DNA of 64,000 bases, taken from NCBI GenBank assembly GCA_040954595.2, contig CM082593.2, positions 1,116,001 to 1,180,000 of the forward strand, in the 5' to 3' direction. Source of the stretch: Balanoglossus misakiensis. Lineage: Eukaryota; Hemichordata. Numbering within the stretch: the stretch's first letter is position 1; every line of letters starts with the position of its first letter. Below the pieces are notes generated by a model. It worked only from the letters and a program-made list of their open reading frames with translations. It was not told the DNA's origin and ran no database searches. A program made the position numbers and the translations under genes. Below are positions 38,948 through 53,500 of the stretch, in pieces.

Positions 38948-41900
38948 ATGGGTTATAGCTCATGAAAATCATCCAAAAATGAGAATTTTTCGACTTTGCG
39001 GAATTTGAAAATTTGGCCGATTTTTGAAAAAAACCATGGGTTATAGCTCAGGAAAATCATCAAAAATGAGAATTTTTCGACTTTGCGGAATTTGAAAATT
39101 TGGCCGATTTTTGAAAAAAACCATGGGTTATAGCTCAGGAAAATCATCAAAAAATGAGAATTTTTCGACTTTGCGGAATTTCAAAATTTGGCCGATTTTT
39201 GAAAAAACCATGGGTTATAGCTCAGGAAAATCATCAAAAAATGAGAATTTTTCGACATAGCGGAATTTCAAAATTTGGCCGATTTTTGAAAAAACCATGG
39301 GTTATAGCTCAGGAAAATCATCAAAAAATGAGAATTTTTCGACTTTGCGGAATTTCAAAATTTGGCCGATTTTTGAAAAAACCATGGGTTATAGCTCAGG
39401 AAAATCATCAAAAAATGAGAATTTTTCGACTTTGCGGAATTTCAAAATTTGGCCGATTTTTGAAAAAACCATGGGTTATAGCTCAGGAAAATCATCAAAA
39501 AATGAGAATTTTTCGACTTTGCGGAATTTGAAAATTTGGCCGATTTTTGAAAAAACCATGGGTTATAGCTCAGGAAAATCATCAAAAAATGAGAATTTTT
39601 CGACTTTGCGGAATTTGAAAATTTGGCCGATTTTTGAAAAAACCATGGGTTATAGCTCAGGAAAATCATCAAAAAATGAGAATTTTTCGACTTTGCGGAA
39701 TTTGAAAATTTGGCCGATTTTTGAAAAAACCATGGGTTATAGCTCAGGAAAATCATCAAAAAATGAGAATTTTTCGACTTTGCGGAATTTGAAAATTTGG
39801 CCGATTTTTGAAAAAAACCATGGGTTATAGCTCAGGAAAATCATCAAAAATGAGAATTTTTCGACTTTGCGGAATTTGAAAATTTGGCCGATTTTTGAAA
39901 AAAACCATGGGTTATAGCTCAGGAAAATCATCAAAAAATGAGAATTTTTCGACTTTGCGGAATTTCAAAATTTGGCCGATTTTTGAAAAAACCATGGGTT
40001 ATAGCTCAGGAAAATCATCAAAAAATGAGAATTTTTCGACTTTGCGGAATTTCAAAATTTGGCCGATTTTTGAAAAAACCATGGGTTATAGCTCAGGAAA
40101 ATCATCAAAAAATGAGAATTTTTCGACTTTGCGGAATTTCAAAATTTGGCCGATTTTTGAAAAAAACATGGGTTATAGCTCAGGAAAATCATCAAAAAAT
40201 GAGAATTTTTCGACTTTGCGGAATTTGAAAATTTGGCCGATTTTTGAAAAAACCATGGGTTATAGCTCAGGAAAATCATCAAAAAATGAGAATTTTTCGA
40301 CTTTGCGGAATTTAAAAATTTGGCCGATTTTTGAAAAAACCATGGGTTATAGCTCAGGAAAATCATCAAAAAATGAGAATTTTTCGACTTTGCGGAATTT
40401 GAAAATTTGGCCGATTTTTGAAAAAACCATGGGTTATAGCTCAGGAAAATCATCAAAAAATGAGAATTTTTCGACTTTGCGGAATTTGAAAATTTGGCCG
40501 ATTTTTGAAAAAACCATGGGTTATAGCTCAGGAAAATCATCAAAAAATGAGAATTTTTCGACTTTGCGGAATTTCAAAATTTGGCCGATATTTGAAAAAA
40601 CCATGGGTTATAGCTCAGGAAAATCATCAAAAAATGAGAATTTTTCGACTTTGCGGAATTTCAAAATTTGGCCGATATTTGAAAAAACCATGGGTTATAG
40701 CTCAGGAAAATCATCAAAAAATGAGAATTTTTCGACTTTGCGGAATTTGAAAATTTGGCCGATTTTTGAAAAAACCATGGGCTATAGCTCAGGAAAATCA
40801 TCAAAAAATGAGAATTTTTCGACTTTGCGGAATTTGAAAATTTGGCCGATTTTTGAAAAAACCATGGGTTATATATAGCTCAGGAAAATCATCAAAAAAT
40901 GAGAATTTTTCGACTTTGCGGAATTTGAAAATTTGGCCGATTTTTGAAAAAACCATGGGTTATAGCTCAGGAAAATCATCAAAAAATGAGAATTTTTCGA
41001 CTTTGCGGAATTTGAAAATTTGGCCGATTTTTGAAAAAAACCATGGGTTATAGCTCAGGAAAATCATCAAAAATGAGAATTTTTCGACTTTGCGGAATTT
41101 GAAAATTTGGCCGATTTTTGAAAAAAACCATGGGTTATAGCTCAGGAAAATCATCAAAAAATGAGAATTTTTCGACTTTGCGGAATTTCAAAATTTGGCC
41201 GATTTTTGAAAAAACCATGGGTTATAGCTCAGGAAAATCATCAAAAAATGAGAATTTTTCGACTTTGCGGAATTTGAAAATTTGGCCGATTTTTGAAAAA
41301 AACATGGGTTATAGCTCAGGAAAATCATCAAAAAATGAGAATTTTTCGACTTTGCGGAATTTGAAAATTTGGCCGATTTTTGAAAAAACCATGGGTTATA
41401 GCTCAGGAAAATCATCAAAAAATGAGAATTTTTCGACTTTGCGGAATTTCAAAATTTGGCCGATTTTTGAAAAAACCATGGGTTATAGCTCAGGAAAATC
41501 ATCAAAAAATGAGAATTTTTCGACTTTGCGGAATTTCAAAATTTGGCCGATTTTTGAAAAAACCATGGGTTATAGCTCAGGAAAATCATCAAAAAATGAG
41601 AATTTTTCGACTTTGCGGAATTTGAAAATTTGGCCGATTTTTGAAAAAACCATGGGTTATAGCTCAGGAAAATCATCAAAAAATGAGAATTTTTCGACTT
41701 TGCGGAATTTGAAAATTTGGCCGATTTTTGAAAAAACCATGGGTTATAGCTCAGGAAAATCATCAAAAAATGAGAATTTTTCGACTTTGCGGAATTTGAA
41801 AATTTGGCCGATTTTTGAAAAAACCATGGGTTATAGCTCAGGAAAATCATCAAAAAATGAGAATTTTTCGACTTTGCGGAATTTGAAAATTTGGCCGATT

Positions 41901-44101
41901 TTTGAAAAAACCATGGGTTATAGCTCAGGAAAATCATCAAAAAATGAGAATTTTTCGACTTTGCGGAATTTGAAAATTTGGCCGATTTTTGAAAAAACCA
42001 TGGGTTATAGCTCAGGAAAATCATCAAAAAATGAGAATTTTTCGACTTTGCGGAATTTGAAAATTTGGCCGATTTTTGAAAAAACCATGGGTTATAGCTC
42101 AGGAAAATCATCAAAAAATGAGAATTTTTCGACTTTGCGGAATTTGAAAATTTGGCCGATTTTTGAAAAAACCATGGGTTATAGCTCAGGAAAATCATCA
42201 AAAAATGAGAATTTTTCGACTTTGCGGAATTTGAAAATTTGGCCGATTTTTGAAAAAACCATGGGTTATAGCTCAGGAAAATCATCAAAAAATGAGAATT
42301 TTTCGACTTTGCGGAATTTGAAAATTTGGCCGATTTTTGAAAAAACCATGGGTTATAGCTCAGGAAAATCATCAAAAAATGAGAATTTTTCGACTTTGCG
42401 GAATTTGAAAATTTGGCCGATTTTTGAAAAAACCATGGGTTATAGCTCAGGAAAATCATCAAAAAATGAGAATTTTTCGACTTTGCGGAATTTGAAAATT
42501 TGGCCGATTTTTGAAAAAACCATGGGTTATAGCTCAGGAAAATCATCAAAAAATGAGAATTTTTCGACTTCGCGGAATTTCAAAATTTGGCCGATTTTTG
42601 AAAAAACCATGGGTTATAGCTCAGGAAAATCATCAAAAAATGAGAATTTTTCGACTTTGCGGAATTTCAAAATTTGGCCGATTTTTGAAAAAAACATGGG
42701 TTATAGCTCAGGAAAATCATCAAAAAATGAGAATTTTTCGACTTTGCGGAATTTGAAAATTTGGCCGATTTTTGAAAAAACCATGGGTTATAGCTCAGGA
42801 AAATCATCAAAAAATGAGAATTTTTCGACTTTGCGGAATTTCAAAATTTGGCCGATTTTTGAAAAAACCATGGGTTATAGCTCAGGAAAATCATCAAAAA
42901 ATGAGAATTTTTCGACTTTGCGGAATTTGAAAATTTGGCCGATTTTTGAAAAAACCATGGGTTATAGCTCAGGAAAATCATCAAAAAATGAGAATTTTTC
43001 GACTTTGCGGAATTTGAAAATTTGGCCGATTTTTGAAAAAACCATGGGTTATAGCTCAGGAAAATCATCAAAAAATGAGAATTTTTCGACTTTGCGGAAT
43101 TTGAAAATTTGGCCGATTTTTGAAAAAACCATGGGTTATAGCTCAGGAAAATCATCAAAAAATGAGAATTTTTCGACTTTGCGGAATTTGAAAATTTGGC
43201 CGATTTTTGAAAAAACCATGGGTTATAGCTCAGGAAAATCATCAAAAAATGAGAATTTTTCGACTTTGCGGAATTTCAAAATTTGGCCGATTTTTGAAAA
43301 AACCATGGGTTATAGCTCAGGAAAATCATCAAAAAATGAGGATTTTTCGACTTTGCGGAATTTCAAAATTTGGCCGATTTTTGAAAAAACCATGGGTTAT
43401 AGCTCAGGAAAATCATCAAAAAATGAGGATTTTTCGACTTTGCGGAATTTCAAAATTTGGCCGATTTTTGAAAAAACCATGGGTTATAGCTCAGGAAAAT
43501 CATCAAAAAATGAGAATTTTTCGACTTTGCGGAATTTCAAAATTTGGCCGATTTTTGAAAAAACCATGGGTTATAGCTCAGGAAAATCATCAAAAAATGA
43601 GAATTTTTCGACTTTGCGGAATTTCAAAATTTGGCCGATTTTTGAAAAAACCATGGGTTATAGCTCAGGAAAATCATCAAAAAATGAGAATTTTTCGACT
43701 TTGCGGAATTTGAAAATTTGGCCGATTTTTGAAAAAACCATGGGTTATAGCTCAGGAAAATCATCAAAAAATGAGAATTTTTCGACTTTGCAGAATTTCA
43801 AAATTTGGCCGATTTTTGAAAAAACCATGGGTTATAGCTCAGGAAAATCATCAAAAAATGAGAATTTTTCGACTTTGCGGAATTTGAAAATTTGGCCGAT
43901 TTTTGAAAAAACCATGGGTTATAGCTCAGGAAAATCATCAAAAAATGAGAATTTTTCGACTTTGCGGAATTTGAAAATTTGGCCGATTTTTGAAAAAACC
44001 ATGGGTTATAGCTCAGGAAAATCATCAAAAAATGAGAATTTTTCGACTTTGCGGAATTTGAAAATTTGGCCGATTTTTGAAAAAACCATGGGTTATAGCT
44101 C
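38948..44101 (+). repeat. Satellite family A, right block
   Basis: About 59 units of 87 bp, extremely uniform. From 41118 to 44105 one frame stays open for 995 codons because no unit length changes occur. A TATATATAG slippage variant lies at about 40872, and GAGGATTTT variants lie in two adjacent units near 43340 and 43427. Confidence 0.97.
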
Positions 44102-44452
44102 ATGAAAATCATCCAGAAAAGTCAATTTTTCGACTTCGCGAAATTTCAAAATTTGGTGGTTTTTGGATAAAAACCATGGGTTATAGCTCAGGAAAATCAT
44201 CCAGAAAAGTCAATTTTTCGACTTCGCGAAATTTCAAAATTTGGTGGTTTTTGGATAAAAACCATGGGTTATAGCACATGAAAATCATCCAGAAATGTCA
44301 ATTTTTCGACTTCGCGAAATTTCAAAATTTGGTGGTTTTTGGATAAAAAAACATGGGTTATAGCTCACGAAAATCATCCAAAAATGTCAATTTTTCGACT
44401 TCGCGAAATTTCAAAATTTGGTGGTTTTTGGATAAAAACCATGGGTTATAGC

Positions 44453-44541
44453 TCAGGAAAATCATCAAAAAATGAGAATTTTTCGACTTTGCGGAATTTG
44501 AAAATTTGGCCGATTTTTGAAAAAACCATGGGTTATAGCTC
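44453..44541 (+). repeat. Single family A unit inside family B
   Basis: One complete A unit is flanked by B units four units into the B array. Its exit junction (AAAAAACCATGGG... then CTCATG, CCAGAAAAGTC) is the same as at the main A/B boundary. Confidence 0.9.
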
Positions 44542-47500
44542 ATGAAAATCATCCAGAAAAGTCAATTTTTCGACTTCGCGAAATTTCAAAATTTGGTGGT
44601 TTTTGGATAAAAACCATGGGTTATAGCTCATGAAAATCATCCAGAAATGTCAATTTTTCGACTTCGCGAAATTTCAAAATTTGGTGGTTTTTGGATAAAA
44701 ACCATGGGTTATAGCTCATGAAAATCATCCAGAAATGTCAATTTTTCGACTTCGCGAAATTTCAAAATTTGGTGGTTTTTGGATAAAAACCATGGGTTAT
44801 AGCTCAGGAAAATCATCCAGAAATGTCAATTTTTCGACTTCGCGAAATTTCAAAATTTGGTGGTTTTTGGATAAATACCATGGGTTATAGCTCAGGAAAA
44901 TCATCCAGAAAAGTCAATTTTTCGACTTCGCGAAATTTCAAAATTTGGTGGTTTTTGGATAAAAACCATGGGTTATAGCTCATGAAAATCATCCAGAAAT
45001 GTCAATTTTTCGACTTCGCGAAATTTCAAAATTTGGTGGTTTTTGGATAAAAACCATGGGTTATAGCACATGAAAATCATCCAGAAATGTCAATTTTTCG
45101 ACTTCGCGAAATTTCAAAATTTGGTGGTTTTTGGATAAAAACCATGGGTTATAGCTCATGAAAATCATCCAGAAAAGTCAATTTTTCGACTTCGCGAAAT
45201 TTCAAAATTTGGTGGTTTTTGGATAAAAACCATGGGTTATAGCTCATGAAAATCATCCAGAAAAGTCAATTTTTCGACTTCGCGAAATTTCAAAATTTGG
45301 TGGTTTTTGGATAAAAACCATGGGTTATAGCTCATGAAAATCATCCAGAAAAGTCAATTTTTCGACTTCGCGAAATTTCAAAATTTGGTGGTTTTTGGAT
45401 AAAAACCATGGGTTATAGCTCAGGAAAATCATCCAGAAAAGTCAATTTTTCGACTTCGCGAAATTTCAAAATTTGGTGGTTTTTGGATAAAAACCATGGG
45501 TTATAGCACATGAAAATCATCCAGAAATGTCAATTTTTCGACTTCGCGAAATTTCAAAATTTGGTGGTTTTTGGATAAAAACCATGGGTTATAGCTCAGG
45601 AAAATCATCCAGAAATGTCAATTTTTCGACTTCGCAAAATTTCAAAATTTGGTGGTTTTTGGATAAATAACATGGGTTATAGCTCAGGAAAATCATCCAG
45701 AAAAGTCAATTTTTCGACTTCGCGAAATTTCAAAATTTGGTGGTTTTTGGATAAAAACCATGGGTTATAGCTCATGAAAATCATCCAGAAATGTCAATTT
45801 TTCGACTTCGCGAAATTTCAAAATTTGGTGGTTTTTGGATAAAAACCATGGGTTATAGCTCATGAAAATCATCCAGAAATGTCAATTTTTCGACTTCGCG
45901 AAATTTCAAAATTTGGTGGTTTTTGGATAAAAACCATGGGTTATAGCTCATGAAAATCATCCAGAAATGTCAATTTTTCGACTTCGCGAAATTTCAAAAT
46001 TTGGTGGTTTTTGGATAAAAACCATGGGTTATAGCTCAGGAAAATCATCCAGAAATGTCAATTTTTCGACTTCGCGAAATTTCAAAATTTGGTGGTTTTT
46101 GGATAAAAACCATGGGTTATAGCTCAGGAAAATCATCCAGAAAAGTCAATTTTTCGACTTCGCGAAATTTCAAAATTTGGTGGTTTTTGGATAAAAACCA
46201 TGGGTTATAGCTCATGAAAATCATCCAGAAATGTCAATTTTTCGACTTCGCGAAATTTCAAAATTTGGTGGTTTTTGGATAAAAACCATGGGTTATAGCA
46301 CATGAAAATCATCCAGAAATGTCAATTTTTCGACTTCGCGAAATTTCAAAATTTGGTGGTTTTGGGATAAAAACCATGGGTTATAGCACATGAAAATCAT
46401 CCAGAAATGTCAATTTTTCGACTTCGCGAAATTTCAAAATTTGGTGGTTTTTGGATAAAAACCATGGGTTATAGCTCATGAAAATCATCCAGAAAAGTCA
46501 ATTTTTCGACTTCGCGAAATTTCAAAATTTGGTGGTGTTTGGATAAAAACCATGGGTTATAGCTCATGAAAATCATCCAGAAAAGTCAATTTTTCGACTT
46601 CGCGAAATTTCAAAATTTGGTGGTTTTTGGATAAAAACCATGGGTTATAGCTCATGAAAATCATCCAGAAAAGTCAATTTTTCGACTTCGCGAAATTTCA
46701 AAATTTGGTGGTTTTTGGATAAAAACCATGGGTTATAGCTCAGGAAAATCATCCAGAAAAGTCAATTTTTCGACTTCGCGAAATTTCAAAATTTGGTGGT
46801 TTTTGGATAAAAACCAAGGGTTATACACATGAAAATCATCCAGAAATGTCAATTTTTCGACTTCGCGAAATTTCAAAATTTGGTGGTTTTTGGATAAAAA
46901 ACCATGGGTTATAGATCACGAAAATCATCCAAAAATGTCAATTTTTCGACTTCGCGAAATTTCAAAATTTGGTGGTTTTTGGATAAAAACCATGGGTTAT
47001 AGCTCACGAAAATCATCCAGAAATGTCAATTTTTCGACTTCGCGAAATTTCAAAATTTGGTGGTTTTTGGATAAAAACCATGGGTTATAGCACATGAAAA
47101 TCATCCAGAAATGTCAATTTTTCGACTTCGCCAAATTTCAAAATTTGGTGGTTTTTGGATAAAAACCATGGGTTATAGCTCATGAAAATCATCCAGAAAT
47201 GTCAATTTTTCGACTTCGCGAAATTTCAAAATTTGGTGGTTTTTGGATAAAAACCATGGGTTATAGCTCAGGAAAATCATCCAGAAATGTCAATTTTTCG
47301 ACTTCGCGAAATTTCAAAATTTGGTGGTTTTTGGATAAAAACCATGGGTTATAGCTCAGGAAAATCATCCAGAAATGTCAATTTTTCGACTTCGCGAAAT
47401 TTCAAAATTTGGTGGTTTTTGGATAAAAACCATGGGTTATAGCTCATGAAAATCATCCAGAAATGTCAATTTTTCGACTTCGCGAAATTTCAAAATTTGG

Positions 47501-50500
47501 TGGTTTTTGGATAAAAACCATGGGTTATAGCTCATGAAAATCATCCAGAAATGTCAATTTTTCGACTTCGCGAAATTTCAAAATTTGGTGGTTTTTGGAT
47601 AAAAACCATGGGTTATAGCTCATGAAAATCATCCAGAAATGTCAATTTTTCGACTTCGCGAAATTTCAAAATTTGGTGGTTTTTGGATAAAAACCATGGG
47701 TTATAGCTCAGGAAAATCATCCAGAAATGTCAATTTTTCGACTTCGCGAAATTTCAAAATTTGGTGGTTTTTGGATAAAAACCATGGGTTATAGCTCAGG
47801 AAAATCATCCAGAAATGTCAATTTTTCGACTTCGCGAAATTTCAAAATTTGGTGGTTTTTGGATAAAAACCATGGGTTATAGCTCATGAAAATCATCCAG
47901 AAATGTCAATTTTTCGACTTCGCGAAATTTCAAAATTTGGTGGTTTTTGGATAAAAACCATGGGTTATAGCACATGAAAATCATCCAGAAATGTCAATTT
48001 TTCGACTTCGCGAAATTTCAAAATTTGGTGGTTTTTGGATAAAAACCATGGGTTATAGCACATGAAAATCATCCAGAAATGTCAATTTTTCGACTTCGCG
48101 AAATTTCAAAATTTGGTGGTTTTTGGATAAAAACCATGGGTTATAGCTCATGAAAATCATCCAGAAAAGTCAATTTTTCGACTTCGCGAAATTTCAAAAT
48201 TTGGTGGTTTTTGGATAAAAACCATGGGTTATAGCTCATGAAAATCATCCAGAAAAGTCAATTTTTCGACTTCGCGAAATTTCAAAATTTGGTGGTTTTT
48301 GGATAAAAACCATGGGTTATAGCTCATGAAAATCATCCAGAAAAGTCAATTTTTCGACTTCGCGAAATTTCAAAATTTGGTGGTTTTTGGATAAAAACCA
48401 TGGGTTATAGCTCATGAAAATCATCCAGAAATGTCAATTTTTCGACTTCGCGAAATTTCAAAATTTGGTGGTTTTTGGATAAAAACCATGGGTTATAGCT
48501 CATGAAAATCATCCAGAAATGTCAATTTTTCGACTTCGCGAAATTTCAAAATTTGGTGGTTTTTGGATAAAAACCATGGGTTATAGCTCAGGAAAATCAT
48601 CCAGAAATGTCAATTTTTCGACTTCGCGAAATTTCAAAATTTGGTGGTTTTTGGATAAAAACCATGGGTTATAGCTCATGAAAATCATCCAGAAATGTCA
48701 ATTTTTCGACTTCGCGAAATTTCAAAATTTGGTGGTTTTTGGATAAAAACCATGGGTTATAGCTCATGAAAATCATCCAGAAATGTCAATTTTTCGACTT
48801 CGCGAAATTTCAAAATTTGGTGGTTTTTGGATAAAAACCATGGGTTATAGCTCATGAAAATCATCCAGAAATGTCAATTTTTCGACTTCGCGAAATTTCA
48901 AAATTTGGTGGTTTTTGGATAAAAACCATGGGTTATAGCTCAGGAAAATCATCCAGAAATGTCAATTTTTCGACTTCGCGAAATTTCAAAATTTGGTGGT
49001 TTTTGGATAAAAACCATGGGTTATAGCTCAGGAAAATCATCCAGAAATGTCAATTTTTCGACTTCGCGAAATTTCAAAATTTGGTGGTTTTTGGATAAAA
49101 ACCATGGGTTATAGCTCAGGAAAATCATCCAGAAAAGTCAATTTTTCGACTTCGCGAAATTTCAAAATTTGGTGGTTTTTGGATAAAAACCATGGGTTAT
49201 AGCTCATGAAAATCATCCAGAAATGTCAATTTTTCGACTTCGCGAAATTTCAAAATTTGGTGGTTTTTGGATAAAAACCATGGGTTATAGCTCATGAAAA
49301 TCATCCAGAAATGTCAATTTTTCGACTTCGCGAAATTTCAAAATTTGGTGGTTTTTGGATAAAAACCATGGGTTATAGCACATGAAAATCATCCAGAAAT
49401 GTCAATTTTTCGACTTCGCGAAATTTCAAAATTTGGTGGTTTTTGGATAAAAACCATGGGTTATAGCTCATGAAAATCATCCAGAAATGTCAATTTTTCG
49501 ACTTCGCGAAATTTCAAAATTTGGTGGTTTTTGGATAAAAACCATGGGTTATAGTTCAGGAAAATCATCCAGAAATGTCAATTTTTCGACTTCGCGAAAT
49601 TTCAAAATTTGGTGGTTTTTGGATAAAAACCATGGGTTATAGCTCATGAAAATCATCCAGAAATGTCAATTTTTCGACTTCGCGAAATTTCAAAATTTGG
49701 TGGTTTTTGGATAAAAACCATGGGTTATAGCTCATGAAAATCATCCAGAAATGTCAATTTTTCGACTTCGCGAAATTTCAAAATTTGGTGGTTTTTGGAT
49801 AAAAACCATGGGTTATAGCTCATGAAAATCATCCAGAAATGTCAATTTTTCGACTTCGCGAAATTTCAAAATTTGGTGGTTTTTGGATAAAAACCATGGG
49901 TTATAGCTCAGGAAAATCATCCAGAAATGTCAATTTTTCGACTTCGCGAAATTTCAAAATTTGGTGGTTTTTGGATAAAAACCATGGGTTATAGCTCAGG
50001 AAAATCATCCAGAAAAGTCAATTTTTCGACTTCGCGAAATTTCAAAATTTGGTGGTTTTTGGATAAAAACCATGGGTTATAGCTCATGAAAATCATCCAG
50101 AAATGTCAATTTTTCGACTTCGCGAAATTTCAAAATTTGGTGGTTTTTGGATAAAAACCATGGGTTATAGCTCATGAAAATCATCCAGAAATGTCAATTT
50201 TTCGACTTCGCGAAATTTCAAAATTTGGTGGTTTTTGGATAAAAACCATGGGTTATAGCACATGAAAATCATCCAGAAATGTCAATTTTTCGACTTCGCG
50301 AAATTTCAAAATTTGGTGGTTTTTGGATAAAAACCATGGGTTATAGCACATGAAAATCATCCAGAAATGTCAATTTTTCGACTTCGCGAAATTTCAAAAT
50401 TTGGTGGTTTTTGGATAAAAACCATGGGTTATAGCTCATGAAAATCATCCAGAAAAGTCAATTTTTCGACTTCGCGAAATTTCAAAATTTGGTGGTTTTT

Positions 50501-53500
50501 GGATAAAAACCATGGGTTATAGCTCATGAAAATCATCCAGAAAAGTCAATTTTTCGACTTCGCGAAATTTCAAAATTTGGTGGTTTTTGGATAAAAACCA
50601 TGGGTTATAGCTCATGAAAATCATCCAGAAAAGTCAATTTTTCGACTTCGCGAAATTTCAAAATTTGGTGGTTTTTGGATAAAAACCATGGGTTATAGCT
50701 CATGAAAATCATCCAGAAAAGTCAATTTTTCGACTTCACGAAATTTCAAAATTTGGTGGTTTTTGGATAAAAACCATGGGTTATAGCTCAGGAAAATCAT
50801 CCAGAAAAGTCAATTTTTCGACTTCGCGAAATTTCAAAATTTGGTGGTTTTTGGATAAAAACCATGGGTTATAGCACATGAAAATCATCCAGAAATGTCA
50901 ATTTTTCGACTTCGCGAAATTTCAAAATTTGGTGGTTTTTGGATAAAAACCATGGGTTATAGCTCAGGAAAATCATCCAGAAATGTCAATTTTTCGACTT
51001 CGCGAAATTTCAAAATTTGGTGGTTTTTGGATAAATACCATGGGTTATAGCTCAGGAAAATCATCCAGAAAAGTCAATTTTTCGACTTCGCGAAATTTCA
51101 AAATTTGGTGGTTTTTGGATAAAAACCATGGGTTATAGCTCATGAAAATCATCCAGAAATGTCAATTTTTCGACTTCGCGAAATTTCAAAATTTGGTGGT
51201 TTTTGGATAAAAACCATGGGTTATAGCTCATGAAAATCATCCAGAAATGTCAATTTTTCGACTTCGCGAAATTTCAAAATTTGGTGGTTTTTGGATAAAA
51301 ACCATGGGTTATAGCTCATGAAAATCATCCAGAAATGTCAATTTTTCGACTTCGCGAAATTTCAAAATTTGGTGGTTTTTAGGATAAAAACCATGGGTTA
51401 TAGCTCAGGAAAATCATCCAGAAATGTCAATTTTTCGACTTCGCGAAATTTCAAAATTTGGTGGTTTTTGGATAAAAACCATGGGTTATAGCTCAGGAAA
51501 ATCATCCAGAAAAGTCAATTTTTCGACTTCGCGAAATTTCAAAATTTGGTGGTTTTTGGATAAAAACCATGGGTTATAGCTCATGAAAATCATCCAGAAA
51601 TGTCAATTTTTCGACTTCGCGAAATTTCAAAATTTGGTGGTTTTTGGATAAAAACCATGGGTTATAGCACATGAAAATCATCCAGAAATGTCAATTTTTC
51701 GACTTCGCGAAATTTCAAAATTTGGTGGTTTTTGGATAAAAACCATGGGTTATAGCACATGAAAATCATCCAGAAATGTCAATTTTTCGACTTCGCGAAA
51801 TTTCAAAATTTGGTGGTTTTTGGATAAAAACCATGGGTTATAGCTCATGAAAATCATCCAGAAAAGTCAATTTTTCGACTTCGCGAAATTTCAAAATTTG
51901 GTGGTTTTTGGATAAAAACCATGGGTTATAGCTCAGGAAAATCATCCAGAAATGTCAATTTTTCGACTTCGCGAAATTTCAAAATTTGGTGGTTTTTGGA
52001 TAAAAACCATGGGTTATAGCTCAGGAAAATCATCCAGAAAAGTCAATTTTTCGACTTCGCGAAATTTCAAAATTTGGTGGTTTTTGGATAAAAACCATGG
52101 GTTATAGCTCATGAAAATCATCCAGAAATGTCAATTTTTCGACTTCGCGAAATTTCAAAATTTGGTGGTTTTTGGATAAAAACCATGGGTTATAGCACAT
52201 GAAAATCATCCAGAAATGTCAATTTTTCGACTTCGCGAAATTTCAAAATTTGTTGGTTTTTGGATAAAAACCATGGGTTATAGATCACGAAAATCATCCA
52301 AAAATGTCAATTTTTCGACTTCGCGAAATTTCAAAATTTGGTGGTTTTTGGATAAAAACCATGGGTTATAGCTCACGAAAATCATCCAGAAATGTCAATT
52401 TTTCGACTTCGCGAAATTTCAAAATTTGGTGGTTTTTGGATAAAAACCATGGGTTATAGCACATGAAAATCATCCAGAAATGTCAATTTTTCGACTTCGC
52501 CAAATTTCAAAATTTGGTGGTTTTTGGATAAAAACCATGGGTTATAGCTCATGAAAATCATCCAGAAATGTCAATTTTTCGACTTCGCGAAATTTCAAAA
52601 TTTGGTGGTTTTTGGATAAAAACCATGGGTTATAGCTCATGAAAATCATCCAGAAATGTCAATTTTTCGACTTCGCCAAATTTCAAAATTTGGTGGTTTT
52701 TGGATAAAAACCATGGGTTATAGCTCATGAAAATCATCCAGAAATGTCAATTTTTCGACTTCGCGAAATTTCAAAATTTGGTGGTTTTTGGATAAAAACC
52801 ATGGGTTATAGCTCATGAAAATCATCCAGAAATGTCAATTTTTCGACTTCGCGAAATTTCAAAATTTGGTGGTTTTTGGATAAAAACCATGGGTTATAGC
52901 TCAGGAAAATCATCCAGAAATGTCAATTTTTCGACTTCGCGAAATTTCAAAATTTGGTGGTTTTTGGATAAAAACCATGGGTTATAGCTCATGAAAATCA
53001 TCCAGAAATGTCAATTTTTCGACTTCGCGAAATTTCAAAATTTGGTGGTTTTTGGATAAAAACCATGGGTTATAGCTCATGAAAATCATCCAGAAATGTC
53101 AATTTTTCGACTTCGCGAAATTTCAAAATTTGGTGGTTTTTGGATAAAAACCATGGGTTATAGCTCATGAAAATCATCCAGAAATGTCAATTTTTCGACT
53201 TCGCGAAATTTCAAAATTTGGTGGTTTTTGGATAAAAACCATGGGTTATAGCTCATGAAAATCATCCAGAAATGTCAATTTTTCGACTTCGCGAAATTTC
53301 AAAATTTGGTGGTTTTTGGATAAAAACCATGGGTTATAGCTCAGGAAAATCATCCAGAAATGTCAATTTTTCGACTTCGCGAAATTTCAAAATTTGGTGG
53401 TTTTTGGATAAAAACCATGGGTTATAGCTCAGGAAAATCATCCAGAAAAGTCAATTTTTCGACTTCGCGAAATTTCAAAATTTGGTGGTTTTTGGATAAA

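Noticed and set aside
41118-44105. 995-codon open frame and many shorter ones across 21.7-44.5 kb on both strands
   Set aside because: They are the direct result of an 87-bp (29-codon) satellite unit without stops. There is no gene-like composition, start context or domain, and frames break wherever a unit gains or loses a base.
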